Of a stretch of 64,000 nt of DNA, positions 7,793-16,582 are shown piece by piece; positions within the stretch are counted from its first letter, which is position 1, and every line of letters begins with the position of its first letter. The notes under the pieces are model-generated. The model ran no database searches. It saw nothing but the letters and a program-made list of their open reading frames with translations, and was not told the DNA's origin. Position numbers and translations under genes: made by a program. This DNA comes from Neobacillus bataviensis (GTDB lineage Bacteria > Bacillota > Bacilli > Bacillales_B > DSM-18226): NCBI RefSeq assembly GCF_019969725.1, contig NZ_JAHXYW010000006.1, positions 186,001-250,000 of the forward strand, given 5' to 3'.

Positions 7793-8572
7793 CTACTCCA
7801 GATATAAATCAGCAACCGAATAGAGGGCTGCTTTTCCTGCCATTTTTACACGTGTGTCTTCATACTTACAGTAGAGTGTACCGCCTCTTTTGGATACCTG
7901 CTTGGCAGTCATTTCCTTTTTGTCTAGTCTTTTTGCCCAATATGGAAGTAAGCTGCAGTGCAAAGAACCTGTTACGGGATCCTCATTTATTTTTAACTTT
8001 GGAAAAAATCCTCTGGAAACAAAATCATATTCAGTTCCTTTAGCGGTGATACAGACACCGAGGCCATCCGGTAATTTTTCCAACTTTGCAAAGTCTGGGT
8101 TAGCGTTGATCACGGCTTCTTCCGATTCTAATACCAATACCAGGTCCCTATTGATATAGGCTTCGATTGGTGTGACACCCAAAGCTTCGATGATCTGTTC
8201 CGTTACTGGATATTCTTCGGATGGAACTGCGGGAAAATCTAATTCATATAAATCATCGATTCTATTTACAGTTAGCAATCCGCTCATCGTATCAAACTGG
8301 ACGGAAGCCAGTTCCTTTTCATAATAATTCATAATGACAAAAGCGGTGGCGAGGGTTGCATGACCACAAAGGTTGATTTCTCCCCCTGGAGTAAACCAAC
8401 GCAGCCGATAATGAGCTCCTTCTCTAAGAGCAAAGGCAGTTTCAGACAAGTTATTTTCGATTGCAATTTTCTGCATCAAGTCGTCGGAAAGCCAATCTTT
8501 CATCACACAAACTCCTGCAGGATTGCCTTCAAAAATTTTCTCCGCAAAGGCATCAACTACAAAATATTTCAT
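7793..8572 (-). CDS. PhzF-family isomerase-like protein
   Basis: A 259-residue PhzF/DapF-fold protein. The N-terminal VVDAFAEKIFEGNPAGVCV, with the NNLSETAF glutamate (the catalytic Glu of the family), and CGHATLATAFV are typical. The second half has the INEDPVTGSLHCSLLPYW motif. Family members catalyse isomerisations or are of unknown substrate; no phenazine genes are nearby, so no pathway can be assigned. The start at 8572 was chosen for GGAGGG 8 nt upstream, which makes the 22 extra N-terminal residues of the longer reading unlikely. The stop abuts the end of repeat array 1. Confidence 0.85.
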   Translation of the reverse strand: MKYFVVDAFAEKIFEGNPAGVCVMKDWLSDDLMQKIAIENNLSETAFALREGAHYRLRWFTPGGEINLCGHATLATAFVIMNYYEKELASVQFDTMSGLLTVNRIDDLYELDFPAVPSEEYPVTEQIIEALGVTPIEAYINRDLVLVLESEEAVINANPDFAKLEKLPDGLGVCITAKGTEYDFVSRGFFPKLKINEDPVTGSLHCSLLPYWAKRLDKKEMTAKQVSKRGGTLYCKYEDTRVKMAGKAALYSVADLYLE

Positions 8573-8749
8573 GAATTCATCCCTCCGTGAGTTCCTTTGG
8601 TATTTACAATTGAGATAAGTATAACATTCAAACAGCAAAGGTTTTTATTAACTAGTAGAAGAATACTTGAAATTATATAATTAGATTAATAGAGTTGGAT
8701 AATTATAGATGCATTTTATATTTAAGTTACACATATAAAGGAGATAAAT

Positions 8750-9649
8750 ATGGGGAGAAAGTTAAAATCAGCATTATTCTCAACGCTGATGTTGAGTGGA
8801 TTCTTTTTTCTGTCAGGAGTCATTGAGGGATCAGTTGGAGGATTTAGTATTGTCGTTTTGTTTTTTGCCGCAGTGGGAAACTTTCTTTATGGCATTCCTG
8901 TTTCTTTTTTATCAGATATTCTTACAAGAAAATTAATGAAATTAAGGTTCATAGTGGCAGGATTCATACATATATTATTTGGCTTTTTAACCGCTTTTGT
9001 CATTGAAGGGTTGGGTGTATTTGCTGGGATTTGCTCCCTGCTCTTCTTCCTATTTGAAGAACTGCAAAGGAAGAACCGTTCACAACACAAAGTCAAAAGA
9101 AAAACAATCTTTATCAACGGGATCATAACAATCAGTTTGTTCTCATTAGGGATATATGGGTTATGGCATTCTATGGGCACAAATTCTGAAAAGGAAACAA
9201 ATCAAATCTATTTAATTCCTAGTGGTTATGAGGGTTCTATTGTGGTTTACTATGATGTTTCGAAGGAACCCCCTTTAAAGAAAGAAGGCAAATTTTCAGT
9301 TATTCCCGTAAAAGTAGAGAAATTAGAAGCCTTAGCGGACACAGATATAGAACAATATGGTATTACATTGACTTCTACACCTATGAATGACGAAGGTGCT
9401 ACCATTAATGATAAATATTATTACGTAGACGAAACGGGAAAAAGAACGGAAATAGACCAATATTGCACCTCATATGGCAGCAATGGTTCTTTTTCAGCTG
9501 ATGATGAGAAGGAAATTCAATATAGGACTCTTCAAATCACAAAGACCAATTGTAGTGAGCAGTTTTATCTTAATGGTAAAGACATTTATTATACTCAAAT
9601 GGATGAGGTACATGATTATTGGAGGAACAAGATATCGGAAGAAAACTAA
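8750..9649 (+). CDS. Membrane protein with C-terminal extracytoplasmic domain, DUF6843-like
   Basis: A 299-residue protein. Hydrophobic segments at about residues 8-28, 30-55, 65-90, 90-105 and 122-140 predict four or five membrane helices. They are followed by a ~155-residue soluble domain that begins IYLIPSGYEGSIVVYYDVS. That opening and the EGKFSVIPV segment resemble DUF6843 domains of Firmicutes, but this identification is tentative. The start follows AAAGGAGATAAAT. Its two cysteines (QYCTSY, TNCSEQ) could form a disulphide. The function is unknown. A half REP arm follows the stop. Confidence 0.65.
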   Translation: MGRKLKSALFSTLMLSGFFFLSGVIEGSVGGFSIVVLFFAAVGNFLYGIPVSFLSDILTRKLMKLRFIVAGFIHILFGFLTAFVIEGLGVFAGICSLLFFLFEELQRKNRSQHKVKRKTIFINGIITISLFSLGIYGLWHSMGTNSEKETNQIYLIPSGYEGSIVVYYDVSKEPPLKKEGKFSVIPVKVEKLEALADTDIEQYGITLTSTPMNDEGATINDKYYYVDETGKRTEIDQYCTSYGSNGSFSADDEKEIQYRTLQITKTNCSEQFYLNGKDIYYTQMDEVHDYWRNKISEEN

Positions 9650-9661
9650 TTTGAACCGCCA

Positions 9662-9675
9662 AGAAAAACCGTCCC
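9662..9675. repeat. REP-like right arm only
   Basis: AGAAAAACCGTCCC resembles the right arm of the dispersed hairpin. The left arm is missing, so this is a decayed or half copy between the DUF6843-like gene and the LOG-family gene. Confidence 0.5.
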
Positions 9676-9759
9676 TTTGTTGGCTAATGGTGATTAGCAG
9701 TATTAATGAATGGGAAAAATATGAGAAAGCAGACAGTAAAAAAATCTAAGGAGGTAACA

Positions 9760-10326
9760 GTGAAACGTATAGCGGTTTATTGTGGGTCAAGTTTCGGTGC
9801 TTCAGAAGCATATAAAAATGGAGCCGTTCAATTGGGAAAAGAGTTGGCTAAACGGAACATCACGTTGGTTTATGGCGGCTCAAGTAACGGCTTGATGGGT
9901 GCAGTGGCGGATGCTGCACTTCAAGAAGGCGGGCATGTAATTGGTGTTATTCCCAGAGTATTGGAAGAACGTGAAATATCTCATAAAGGTTTGACTGAGC
10001 TGCATACGGTTGAAACGATGCATGAGAGAAAAGCAAAAATGGCAGAACTGGCAGACGGATTCATTGTGCTGCCTGGAGGGGCCGGAACACTTGAAGAGTT
10101 TTTTGAAGTTTTCACTTGGGGTCAGATTGGCTTGCATCAAAAGCCATGCGGCATTCTAAATATTCATCATTATTACGACCCGCTAATCAGTCTGATTGAT
10201 CATATGATCGAACAGAAATTTTTACAGGAGAAATTCCGTTCTATGGCCATATTCGAAGAACAGCCAGATGTTTTGCTTGATCAGTTTTCCAAATATGTAC
10301 CGCCCTCGATCAAAACCTTCAAATAG
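9760..10326 (+). CDS. LOG-family protein (TIGR00730 type)
   Basis: A 188-residue Rossmann-fold protein with the LOG hallmark PGGAGTLEE at residues 105-113 and the upstream MHERKAKM arginine/lysine motif. LOG proteins hydrolyse nucleoside 5'-monophosphates, classically cytokinin ribotides, to free base and ribose-5-phosphate; the bacterial substrate in bacilli is uncertain. The GTG start at 9760 has GGAGG 5 nt upstream, which rules against the longer reading from 9706. A strong terminator follows at once, so the gene is monocistronic. Confidence 0.85.
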   Translation: MKRIAVYCGSSFGASEAYKNGAVQLGKELAKRNITLVYGGSSNGLMGAVADAALQEGGHVIGVIPRVLEEREISHKGLTELHTVETMHERKAKMAELADGFIVLPGGAGTLEEFFEVFTWGQIGLHQKPCGILNIHHYYDPLISLIDHMIEQKFLQEKFRSMAIFEEQPDVLLDQFSKYVPPSIKTFK

Positions 10327-10327
10327 G

Positions 10328-10358
10328 AGAGAAGTGTTCGTGCACTTCTCTTTTTTTA
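10328..10358 (+). terminator. Terminator of the LOG-family gene
   Basis: A 9-bp perfect stem AGAGAAGTG / CACTTCTCT with loop TTCGTG, followed by seven or more T. Nearly the same stem recurs at 23966-23990. Confidence 0.9.
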
Positions 10359-10405
10359 TTCATTATCCATAATACAAAAATAGATAATATTTGAACAATT
10401 AAGCC

Positions 10406-10495
10406 AATAAAAAAAGAGCTAATAAGCTCTTACTTTTGTTCGTATTAGCCCCACCTTCGCTAAATACGGTGATGTTCACATTAACCATCCAACCC
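10406..10495 (-). ncRNA. Candidate ~90-nt small RNA
   Basis: On the minus strand a promoter-like TTGAAT (10525-10530), 17 nt and TATAAT (10502-10507) predicts a start near 10495. The transcript would end at a terminator with stem AAGAGCT / AGCTCTT and seven T (10431-10406). The RNA would contain a hairpin CGTATTTAGC / GCTAATACG with the G-rich loop GAAGGTGGG. The promoter spacer holds a near-cre sequence (TGTAAGCGTTTTTA). A 29-codon reading frame starting ATGGTTAATGTG is also open across it, so a small peptide is an alternative. Confidence 0.5.
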
Positions 10496-10571
10496 AGTAT
10501 AATTATACATAAAAACGCTTACATATTCAATATCTATTCATAGGCTAATTTTTTCCATATTAAGAGACTAT

Positions 10572-10618
10572 GGGGAAGGTTCTGCTCGCTATTAATGCTA
10601 GTAGAACTGTCCCTGTGG
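10572..10618. repeat. REP-like hairpin, copy 3 (degenerate)
   Basis: Arms GGGGAAGGTTCT / AGAACTGTCCC with an ~18-nt loop, then TGTGG. Two arm positions differ from the consensus. It lies in the 480-bp gap before the alpha/beta hydrolase; the rest of that gap up to 10842 shows no other gene. Confidence 0.75.
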
Positions 10619-10842
10619 ACTTTTTTCTCCTTCGTACTGTTTAAGGTGCCTGTAATCGATCGAACTTTTTCGAAGAATGATTTAAAAATGAAGTTTCGAT
10701 GATGTTAAACTCGAGGGCAACTGAAATGTATAAGAACCTCATCTGGTGTAATGCTAAATAATGTTAAAAAGGTATGTTTTAAAAAATATAGAAATAGGGA
10801 ATTTGGAAATACAATTAGTGTGTTAGCGAGGAGATCATCGCC

Positions 10843-11616
10843 ATGGCATTGCTGGATTTGGGCGGCATCCGCCTTTTTTATACAGTTAAAGGAGAGGGGA
10901 CTCCAATTGTTTTCATTCACCCGCCATTACTCACAAGTGCGAATTTCTACTACCAATTAGATGAATTGTCTCAAAAATTTAAAGTCATAACTTTTGATAT
11001 ACGAGGTCATGGAAGAAGTGATTATTCAGTACAAACTATCACGTATCCTCTCATTGTTGATGACATGAGACATTTATTAGATCATTTAGGAATTGATAAA
11101 GCTTTCCTATGTGGTTATTCAACCGGGGGCTCAATCGTTTTGGAATTTTTAAAGACTCATTCTGCTCGGGCACTTGGAGGCATTGTTATTAGCGGAATGT
11201 CTGAGGTGTGTGATTGGTATCTCGAGAAAAGGATTTCCTTAGCATCTTTGCTATCAAAAGAGGGAACCATTCGTTTATTAAGTCTAGTCATTTCATGGGG
11301 CAATTCGAATACAAAAGAAACTTTTATGGGCATGTATAGAGAAGCTCTTAAAGGGGATGCCAGAAATATCGAGCAGTATTACCGTTATAGTTTACAATAT
11401 AATTGTACCAATCAGTTAGAGACCATTGATCAGCCGGTATTACTTGTTTTCGGCACAAAAGATAAATCCTTTCATAAATATGCCCAGATTTTACACGAAA
11501 AATTACCTCATAATCAATTAAAGTTTATTAATGAGAAACATCAAATTCCCACAAAGTCGGCGATAGAACTAAATCAATTGATTGATGATTTTCTGCTTAC
11601 TACTCAAACCGAGTAA
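10843..11616 (+). CDS. Alpha/beta-fold hydrolase
   Basis: A 257-residue cytoplasmic alpha/beta hydrolase. The oxyanion segment HPPLLTSANF follows VFIH, DIRGHGRSDY is typical, and the nucleophile elbow is CGYSTGGS (Ser). The acid is in VFGTKDKSF and the histidine in NEKHQIPT. The substrate cannot be predicted. The ATG has GAGGAG 9 nt upstream. It is monocistronic and ends in a stem-loop shared with the convergent PAP2 gene. Confidence 0.8.
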   Translation: MALLDLGGIRLFYTVKGEGTPIVFIHPPLLTSANFYYQLDELSQKFKVITFDIRGHGRSDYSVQTITYPLIVDDMRHLLDHLGIDKAFLCGYSTGGSIVLEFLKTHSARALGGIVISGMSEVCDWYLEKRISLASLLSKEGTIRLLSLVISWGNSNTKETFMGMYREALKGDARNIEQYYRYSLQYNCTNQLETIDQPVLLVFGTKDKSFHKYAQILHEKLPHNQLKFINEKHQIPTKSAIELNQLIDDFLLTTQTE

Positions 11617-11624
11617 GCAGAAAA
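11589..11624. terminator. Bidirectional terminator
   Basis: An inverted repeat TTTTCTGCTTACT / AGTAAGCAGAAAA with a 10-nt loop overlaps the end of the hydrolase gene and lies between it and the convergent PAP2 gene. A or T runs flank both sides. Confidence 0.7.
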
Positions 11625-11659
11625 TTCTTTTATAACAAATAGGGTTTATTTCTTAAGTT

Positions 11660-12202
11660 TTACCTGTTTTTAGAACCGATCGTACGAGTAGCAAAAGAAT
11701 TCCAAATAGGCTCAAAAATTTTAACAAATGAAGCTGTTAAACTTCCAAGGAATGCACTTCCTATAATATCAGAGGGATAATGTTGTCCCATCCAAATTCG
11801 GGAGAATCCTGACAAGAAGGCTAAAAGCCACATTACCCATCCAATTACCCGGTGATAAAAAAATACGGAAGTAGCTAACGCAAAAGCTAGTGTTGTATGT
11901 TTACTTGGAAATGAAGAATTCTTTTTTGACGGAAATGGCGGAATTAAATGTACACTATGTTTTAAAAAAGGCCGTGGTTTAAAGTTAATCTGTTTAATGA
12001 AAAAAGTGATAAAATAGGTTAATCCAACCGAAATGCCCACATTTAACATTATGTTTTTCCTGAAATTATTACGAATCCACATGAAAATTAATAAGAGTAA
12101 AAACAAGTATCGAGCTTTTTTAGAAATAAATATCATAATGTAATCAATCGGTCGATATTGGCCAGCTAGTTGATTAATGGCTCTAAATATTCTGTTGTTC
12201 AT
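11660..12202 (-). CDS. PAP2-family membrane phosphatase (undecaprenyl-diphosphatase-like)
   Basis: A 180-residue integral membrane protein with the three PAP2 motifs in order: KQINFKPRP (residues ~70-78), SSFPSKHT (~96-103) and SRIWMGQHYPSD (~134-145). It has about five hydrophobic segments. Proteins of this size and type, such as BcrC, dephosphorylate undecaprenyl pyrophosphate on the outer face of the membrane; other lipid phosphates are possible. The start follows AAGGAGAC. It lies next to the large class A PBP gene, transcribed in the same direction, which fits a cell-envelope role. Confidence 0.8.
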   Translation of the reverse strand: MNNRIFRAINQLAGQYRPIDYIMIFISKKARYLFLLLLIFMWIRNNFRKNIMLNVGISVGLTYFITFFIKQINFKPRPFLKHSVHLIPPFPSKKNSSFPSKHTTLAFALATSVFFYHRVIGWVMWLLAFLSGFSRIWMGQHYPSDIIGSAFLGSLTASFVKIFEPIWNSFATRTIGSKNR

Positions 12203-12337
12203 AATAAAGTCTCCTTATTAACCATCAAATATATTGATAGTTTCTCCGTCATAAAAGTAAATATGTATCCTCGTCTGAAGGAGAAATTCTGCACATGCAA
12301 TATCACACAGGCAGCAACTTGGTACAAAAAATAGAAC

Positions 12338-12385
12338 GGGACGGTTCTTGTGGCTGGCACGAACTTTAGCCATAAGAACCGTCCC
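12338..12385. repeat. REP-like hairpin, copy 4
   Basis: Arms GGGACGGTTCTT / AAGAACCGTCCC (12 bp, perfect) with a 24-nt loop that itself has GTGGCT / AGCCAT, then TGTGG. It lies only 10 bp beyond the PBP stop codon. Confidence 0.9.
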
Positions 12386-12395
12386 TGTGGTTGTT

Positions 12396-14981
12396 CTACT
12401 GAACTGTAACGGAAGTACCGGCTGGGGCACTTGTACCTGCAGCATTTGATGCTGTCACAGAAATGATATACGTTTGACCTGGCTCCGGACCGCTTAACGT
12501 TGCTTGTGTTTCTGAGGTGGGCGCCAATCTATACGTACTGCCCTTCACCGTAAACGAAACAGTAAATTGGACATTTTGAGTAAGGTCATTATTGTTGGTC
12601 CAGGTAATCACGATATTATTAGAGTTTTTATCAAAATAAGCTTGTAAATTGCTTGGACTGATTGGTGCTGCTGCTGCTTTTTCTTCAACGGTTATGGAAA
12701 CAGAAGCTGGATCACTTTTTATTCCATCAGAGCTGGCAACGATCGTAAATGTATATGGTTTTCCTCTCTCCGGGCTTTGAAGTGCAGCTTGCCTATTACT
12801 TGTAGATGTTAATTTTGTTGTATTTCCATCCACTGTATAAGAAACATCAAAGGTTGGTTCTGAACTAGTTTCAGAAGCATAATTCCATGATAATTGAATG
12901 CTATCTGAAGCTTCATCATATTTTGCTTGAACATTGGTTGGTTTATTAGTCTTAGGTGGTTGTGGCTTTTCTCCGCCTTTTACATAGTATTCCTTGCCTA
13001 ATTTTCCAACACTGCTTGGCTGCGTAAATCCTTCCGTGCTGGTGGCTGCTTTAGACATAATCGCTTTAAACGCTATTTTAGAGAAGTTGGCGCTTTTGCT
13101 TCCTAAATAGTCATCTGAAGAAGTAGTTTGTGTGTAGCCTGTCCAAATAGCACCTGTGTACTGCGGTGTATATCCTACAAACCAGGCATCTCTTGTCGCA
13201 TCATTGGGTAAACCATATTTCGTTATTGCAGATTGATCGAAGCTGGTTGTTCCGGTTTTTCCGGCTATATCAAGACGAGGAACATTTGCCATCGTTCCTG
13301 TACCTGAATCTACAACTGTACGTAACATATCTGTGATGAGGAAGGCCGTAGAATCTTCCATTACTTTCTTCTTACTTGAAGCTAAACTCATTTCCGTTCC
13401 ATCTTGATAAATGATTTTGGAAACAGTAAATGGTTTTGCATAGTAACCGCCATTGCCAAATGCGGTATACGCTCCCGTCATATTAAGAGGAGATGCTGCA
13501 TCAATCGCTCCAATCGCATTCGATTCATTTGCTTTTTGGGCATCTGTAATCGGAAAACCAAGGCTATTGGCAAAATCAGTGGCATAGTCTGCCCCTACTT
13601 CCTGATAGGTTTTTAATGCAGGAATATTACGTGACCATTTCAGATGATCCCTAATCGATTTATCTCCTGCATAGGTATGACTTGCATTTCGAATCGGGGC
13701 TCCATTTGAATATTGATACTTTTCATCTTTTATTATGTGCCCAGTAGACCATTTGAATTTTTCAATGGCTGGGCCATAGTCAAGAATGGGTTTAATCGTA
13801 GAACCAGGATGACGTTTAATCCTTGTTGCATAGTTAAATTTGCCGGTACTATAATTTCTTCCTCCGCCAATGGCTTTAATGGCTCCAGTCTGAGTCTCTG
13901 CAATGACCACCGCTGTTTGCAGCTTATCATTTGCTGGAAAGTTGATATAATTATTTGTTGAAAGAACATCTTCCGTTACTTGCTGGATTTTGGGATCAAT
14001 AGTTGTATAAATTTCCAATCCATCTTCAAAAATATTTGCCCCTGTTTTTTCTTGTACTTCTGTAATGGCCGTATCAACAAAGGCTTGATATTTATTGGGT
14101 GGTGCTTGTTGAATATTTAAGGTGCCTTCAATTGGTGTACTTTGTGCTTTCTCCATTTCTGCTTTAGAAATATATCCATGCCTGTTCATATAATAAAGAA
14201 CCATATTTCTGCGTTTTTTGGCTGCGTCCAGATTACCTTCAACCGTTGGTGTATAGTTATTTGGACTTTGTGGAATCCCGGCAAGGAGTGCAGCTTGTTC
14301 CAGTGTTAATTTATTCAACTGGTCAGGACCAAGTCCGAAGAATCTTTCGGCTGCTTTTGCAACGCCATAAACATCATTGCCATATAAGTTTTTGTTAAAA
14401 TACATCTCCAGAATTTGATCCTTCGAGAACTTTCTTTCTAATTGAAGGGCTAAATACCATTCCTGCACCTTTCTTGTAGGGGTTTTTTCTATGGATAAAA
14501 AAGAATTTTTCACAACCTGCTGTGTAATCGTACTGCCACCTTGAGAGGAGCCAGTCGTAATATTCGTCCAAATGGCAACGAGTGTACGTTTTACATCAAT
14601 TCCATGATGCTGATAAAAACGGGCATCCTCTGTAGCCAAAACAGCATTTTTTAAGACATCAGGTATTTGCTTAATCGTAATTTCATTCCGTTTTTCTTTA
14701 CCGATTTCGGCAATGACGGTTTTCTCATCACTAGCATAAAACTTGGAAGATAAAGGATCTTTTAATAGCGTTTCGTTAAATTTCGGAGCGTCTTTTATAA
14801 TCCATGCCAAAGCTCCGGCTCCTGCCAGGAACAAAACTATTCCTAATGTAAGACAAATATATAAGAACTTTTTCCAAAATCCTCTTCTTGGCGTCTTGTT
14901 CTTTTCTTGTTTTGAAGAATTTTGTTGCTGTTCTTGTATGCTTTTTCTTCGTTCAGTCCGAGAACTATACTCTTCTGACAT
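12396..14981 (-). CDS. Class A penicillin-binding protein with C-terminal FN3 domains
   Basis: An 861-residue bifunctional peptidoglycan synthase. After a basic cytoplasmic tail there is one membrane anchor at residues ~38-62. The GT51 glycosyltransferase domain shows ATEDARFYQHHGID and GGSTITQQVVKN. The transpeptidase domain shows GSTIKP (SxxK), WSRNIP (SxN) and AGKTGTTS (KTG). Two fibronectin type III-like repeats form the last ~190 residues. It polymerises and cross-links glycan strands outside the membrane. The domain order resembles PBP1A/B of bacilli. The start follows GCAGGAGAA. It forms a single-gene unit. Confidence 0.92.
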   Translation of the reverse strand: MSEEYSSRTERRKSIQEQQQNSSKQEKNKTPRRGFWKKFLYICLTLGIVLFLAGAGALAWIIKDAPKFNETLLKDPLSSKFYASDEKTVIAEIGKEKRNEITIKQIPDVLKNAVLATEDARFYQHHGIDVKRTLVAIWTNITTGSSQGGSTITQQVVKNSFLSIEKTPTRKVQEWYLALQLERKFSKDQILEMYFNKNLYGNDVYGVAKAAERFFGLGPDQLNKLTLEQAALLAGIPQSPNNYTPTVEGNLDAAKKRRNMVLYYMNRHGYISKAEMEKAQSTPIEGTLNIQQAPPNKYQAFVDTAITEVQEKTGANIFEDGLEIYTTIDPKIQQVTEDVLSTNNYINFPANDKLQTAVVIAETQTGAIKAIGGGRNYSTGKFNYATRIKRHPGSTIKPILDYGPAIEKFKWSTGHIIKDEKYQYSNGAPIRNASHTYAGDKSIRDHLKWSRNIPALKTYQEVGADYATDFANSLGFPITDAQKANESNAIGAIDAASPLNMTGAYTAFGNGGYYAKPFTVSKIIYQDGTEMSLASSKKKVMEDSTAFLITDMLRTVVDSGTGTMANVPRLDIAGKTGTTSFDQSAITKYGLPNDATRDAWFVGYTPQYTGAIWTGYTQTTSSDDYLGSKSANFSKIAFKAIMSKAATSTEGFTQPSSVGKLGKEYYVKGGEKPQPPKTNKPTNVQAKYDEASDSIQLSWNYASETSSEPTFDVSYTVDGNTTKLTSTSNRQAALQSPERGKPYTFTIVASSDGIKSDPASVSITVEEKAAAAPISPSNLQAYFDKNSNNIVITWTNNNDLTQNVQFTVSFTVKGSTYRLAPTSETQATLSGPEPGQTYIISVTASNAAGTSAPAGTSVTVQ

Positions 14982-15075
14982 GTTCCATTCTCCTGCCTTT
15001 CAAAAATGCCATAGAGACGTTACTGTTGGTTTTATATTAATGATTCCCTTTTAGAAAAACTCAATGCTTTATTCC

Positions 15076-15102
15076 AAAAAAAAAGAGACTCATAACAGCC
15101 CC
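15076..15102 (-). terminator. Terminator after the small ORF
   Basis: On the minus strand GGGGCT / AGTCTC can pair with two G-U pairs around loop GTTATG, followed by nine T. It is placed to end the transcript of the 15131-15280 small ORF. Confidence 0.55.
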
Positions 15103-15130
15103 TAATTTATGTCGATAAACTTTTTTAATT

Positions 15131-15280
15131 CTATTGATTTTCTAAAAGGTATTGCTTAATTTTATGAAACCGTAACCTTTTCCTTATAACTTCACTGTTT
15201 TCATCATTGTAGGAGATTCTAGTTTTGTAGTAACTAATAATAATTTGATGCATGAACCACTTTACAGTTTTCATAAACAT
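15131..15280 (-). CDS. Small basic protein, 49 residues, unknown
   Basis: A short minus-strand reading frame with a good ribosome site (AAGGAG, 4 nt before the first ATG and 10 nt before the in-frame ATG two codons later). The peptide begins MFMKTVKWFMHQ and ends YLLENQ. It is basic and aromatic, with an amphipathic first third. It is followed by a terminator on the same strand. I do not recognise the family. It fills most of the gap between the PBP and the aldo/keto reductase. Confidence 0.5.
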   Translation of the reverse strand: MFMKTVKWFMHQIIISYYKTRISYNDENSEVIRKRLRFHKIKQYLLENQ

Positions 15281-15485
15281 CACACTCCTTTTTTGAATAT
15301 TCTAGCGAACATTTATTAAGAACTGATGACAGAAACGTAAAAAATTCAATAAGAGTTAGTTAAAAGGGGCTGACCTCCACTAGGCCTAGAGGAATTTTTT
15401 TAAATGTCATACCAAATAATGGACATAAAACCAAATCATATAGTATTTTTATTTTGTGTCACGAAATTTTCTGGGAGGGATGAAC

Positions 15486-16430
15486 ATGGAATACCGTCGT
15501 TTAGGAAAAACAGGACTAAAAGTGAGTGAAATAAGTTTAGGCAGCTGGCTTACATATGGTGGGTACGTAGAGGAACAAAATGCTGCGGCTTCTATCGATA
15601 AGGCCTATGATTTAGGGATAAACTTTTTTGACACTGCCAATGTTTATATGCGCGGCGAGGCAGAAGTTGTAGTCGGAAAAGCACTTAAGAAGTACGTGCG
15701 TGATTCCTACGTTTTAGCCACAAAGGTATTCTGGCCAATGGGTGATGGGGCAAACGACCGGGGGTTATCCCGAAAACACGTCATAGAACAATGTCATGCG
15801 AGCTTAAAGCGCCTGAACACCGATTATGTAGACATTTATTATTGCCATCGTTTTGACCAGGAAACGCCGCTGGATGAAACATTGCGGGCAATGGATGACC
15901 TTGTTCGCCAAGGAAAGGTATTGTATATCGGGGTTAGTGAATGGACAGCTGAACAAATTACAGAAGCGGTTCATCTTGCAGATAAAAAGCTCCTTGACCG
16001 AATTGTTGTGAATCAACCGCAATACAGCATGCTTCAACGGTATATTGAAAAGGACGTCATCCCAGTAAGTGAAAAACATGGCATTGGCCAAGTCGTTTGG
16101 TCTCCTCTTGCCCAAGGTATTTTAACTGGTAAATATCAGAAGGGTGCTCAGGCTCCTGCAGGAAGCCGTGCATCACAGGAAAAATACAGTAACCTTTTTG
16201 GATTACTCACTGATGAGAATCTCGATAAAGTGGAACTATTAAAAGAGGTCGCCAAAGACAATGACATGTCACTTGTCACCCTGGCATTAGCGTGGATTTT
16301 ACGACAACAAAATGTATCCAGTGCTCTTGTGGGTGCAAGTCGTCCTGAACAACTAGAAGAAAATGTAAAAGCAGCGGGCGTAAAGTTAAATGCTGAAACC
16401 CTCGCTCGAATTGAGGATATTTTAAGATAA
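15486..16430 (+). CDS. Aldo/keto reductase, Kv-beta-like
   Basis: A 314-residue NADPH-dependent oxidoreductase. The sequence MEYRRLGKTGLKVSEISLGS begins the family's barrel. Catalytic residues are in FFDTANVYMRGEAE (Asp, Tyr), ATKVFW (Lys) and YYCHRFD (His). The cofactor-binding SPLAQGILTGKY and GASRPEQLEENV are also present. This layout matches the voltage-gated potassium-channel beta-subunit-like (YghZ) branch. ATG 15486 has GGGAGGG 6 nt upstream, so the longer reading from 15456 is unlikely. The substrate is unknown. Confidence 0.88.
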   Translation: MEYRRLGKTGLKVSEISLGSWLTYGGYVEEQNAAASIDKAYDLGINFFDTANVYMRGEAEVVVGKALKKYVRDSYVLATKVFWPMGDGANDRGLSRKHVIEQCHASLKRLNTDYVDIYYCHRFDQETPLDETLRAMDDLVRQGKVLYIGVSEWTAEQITEAVHLADKKLLDRIVVNQPQYSMLQRYIEKDVIPVSEKHGIGQVVWSPLAQGILTGKYQKGAQAPAGSRASQEKYSNLFGLLTDENLDKVELLKEVAKDNDMSLVTLALAWILRQQNVSSALVGASRPEQLEENVKAAGVKLNAETLARIEDILR

Positions 16431-16445
16431 GGATCTGTGACCATT

Positions 16446-16492
16446 GGGACGGTTCATGTGGTTTTCGCTAACCGTGAGAACCGTCCTTGTGG
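16446..16492. repeat. REP-like hairpin, copy 5
   Basis: Arms GGGACGGTTCA / TGAGAACCGTCC, with the inner GTGGTTTTCGCTAACCG able to pair further. TTGTGG follows. It lies 15 bp after the aldo/keto reductase stop. Confidence 0.85.
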
Positions 16493-16582
16493 TCTTTCCG
16501 TGACAAAAAACTGTTTACACAGCTCCTGTTTGGTGAATGCTGATTGGTGATATCAATATTGATCTAAAGGAGCGAATGAATC

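Noticed and set aside
10440..10500. A fluoride or preQ1 riboswitch on the + strand
   Set aside because: Some short elements look similar, but the conserved cores are not complete and no suitable gene follows. The minus-strand promoter/terminator reading explains the region better.
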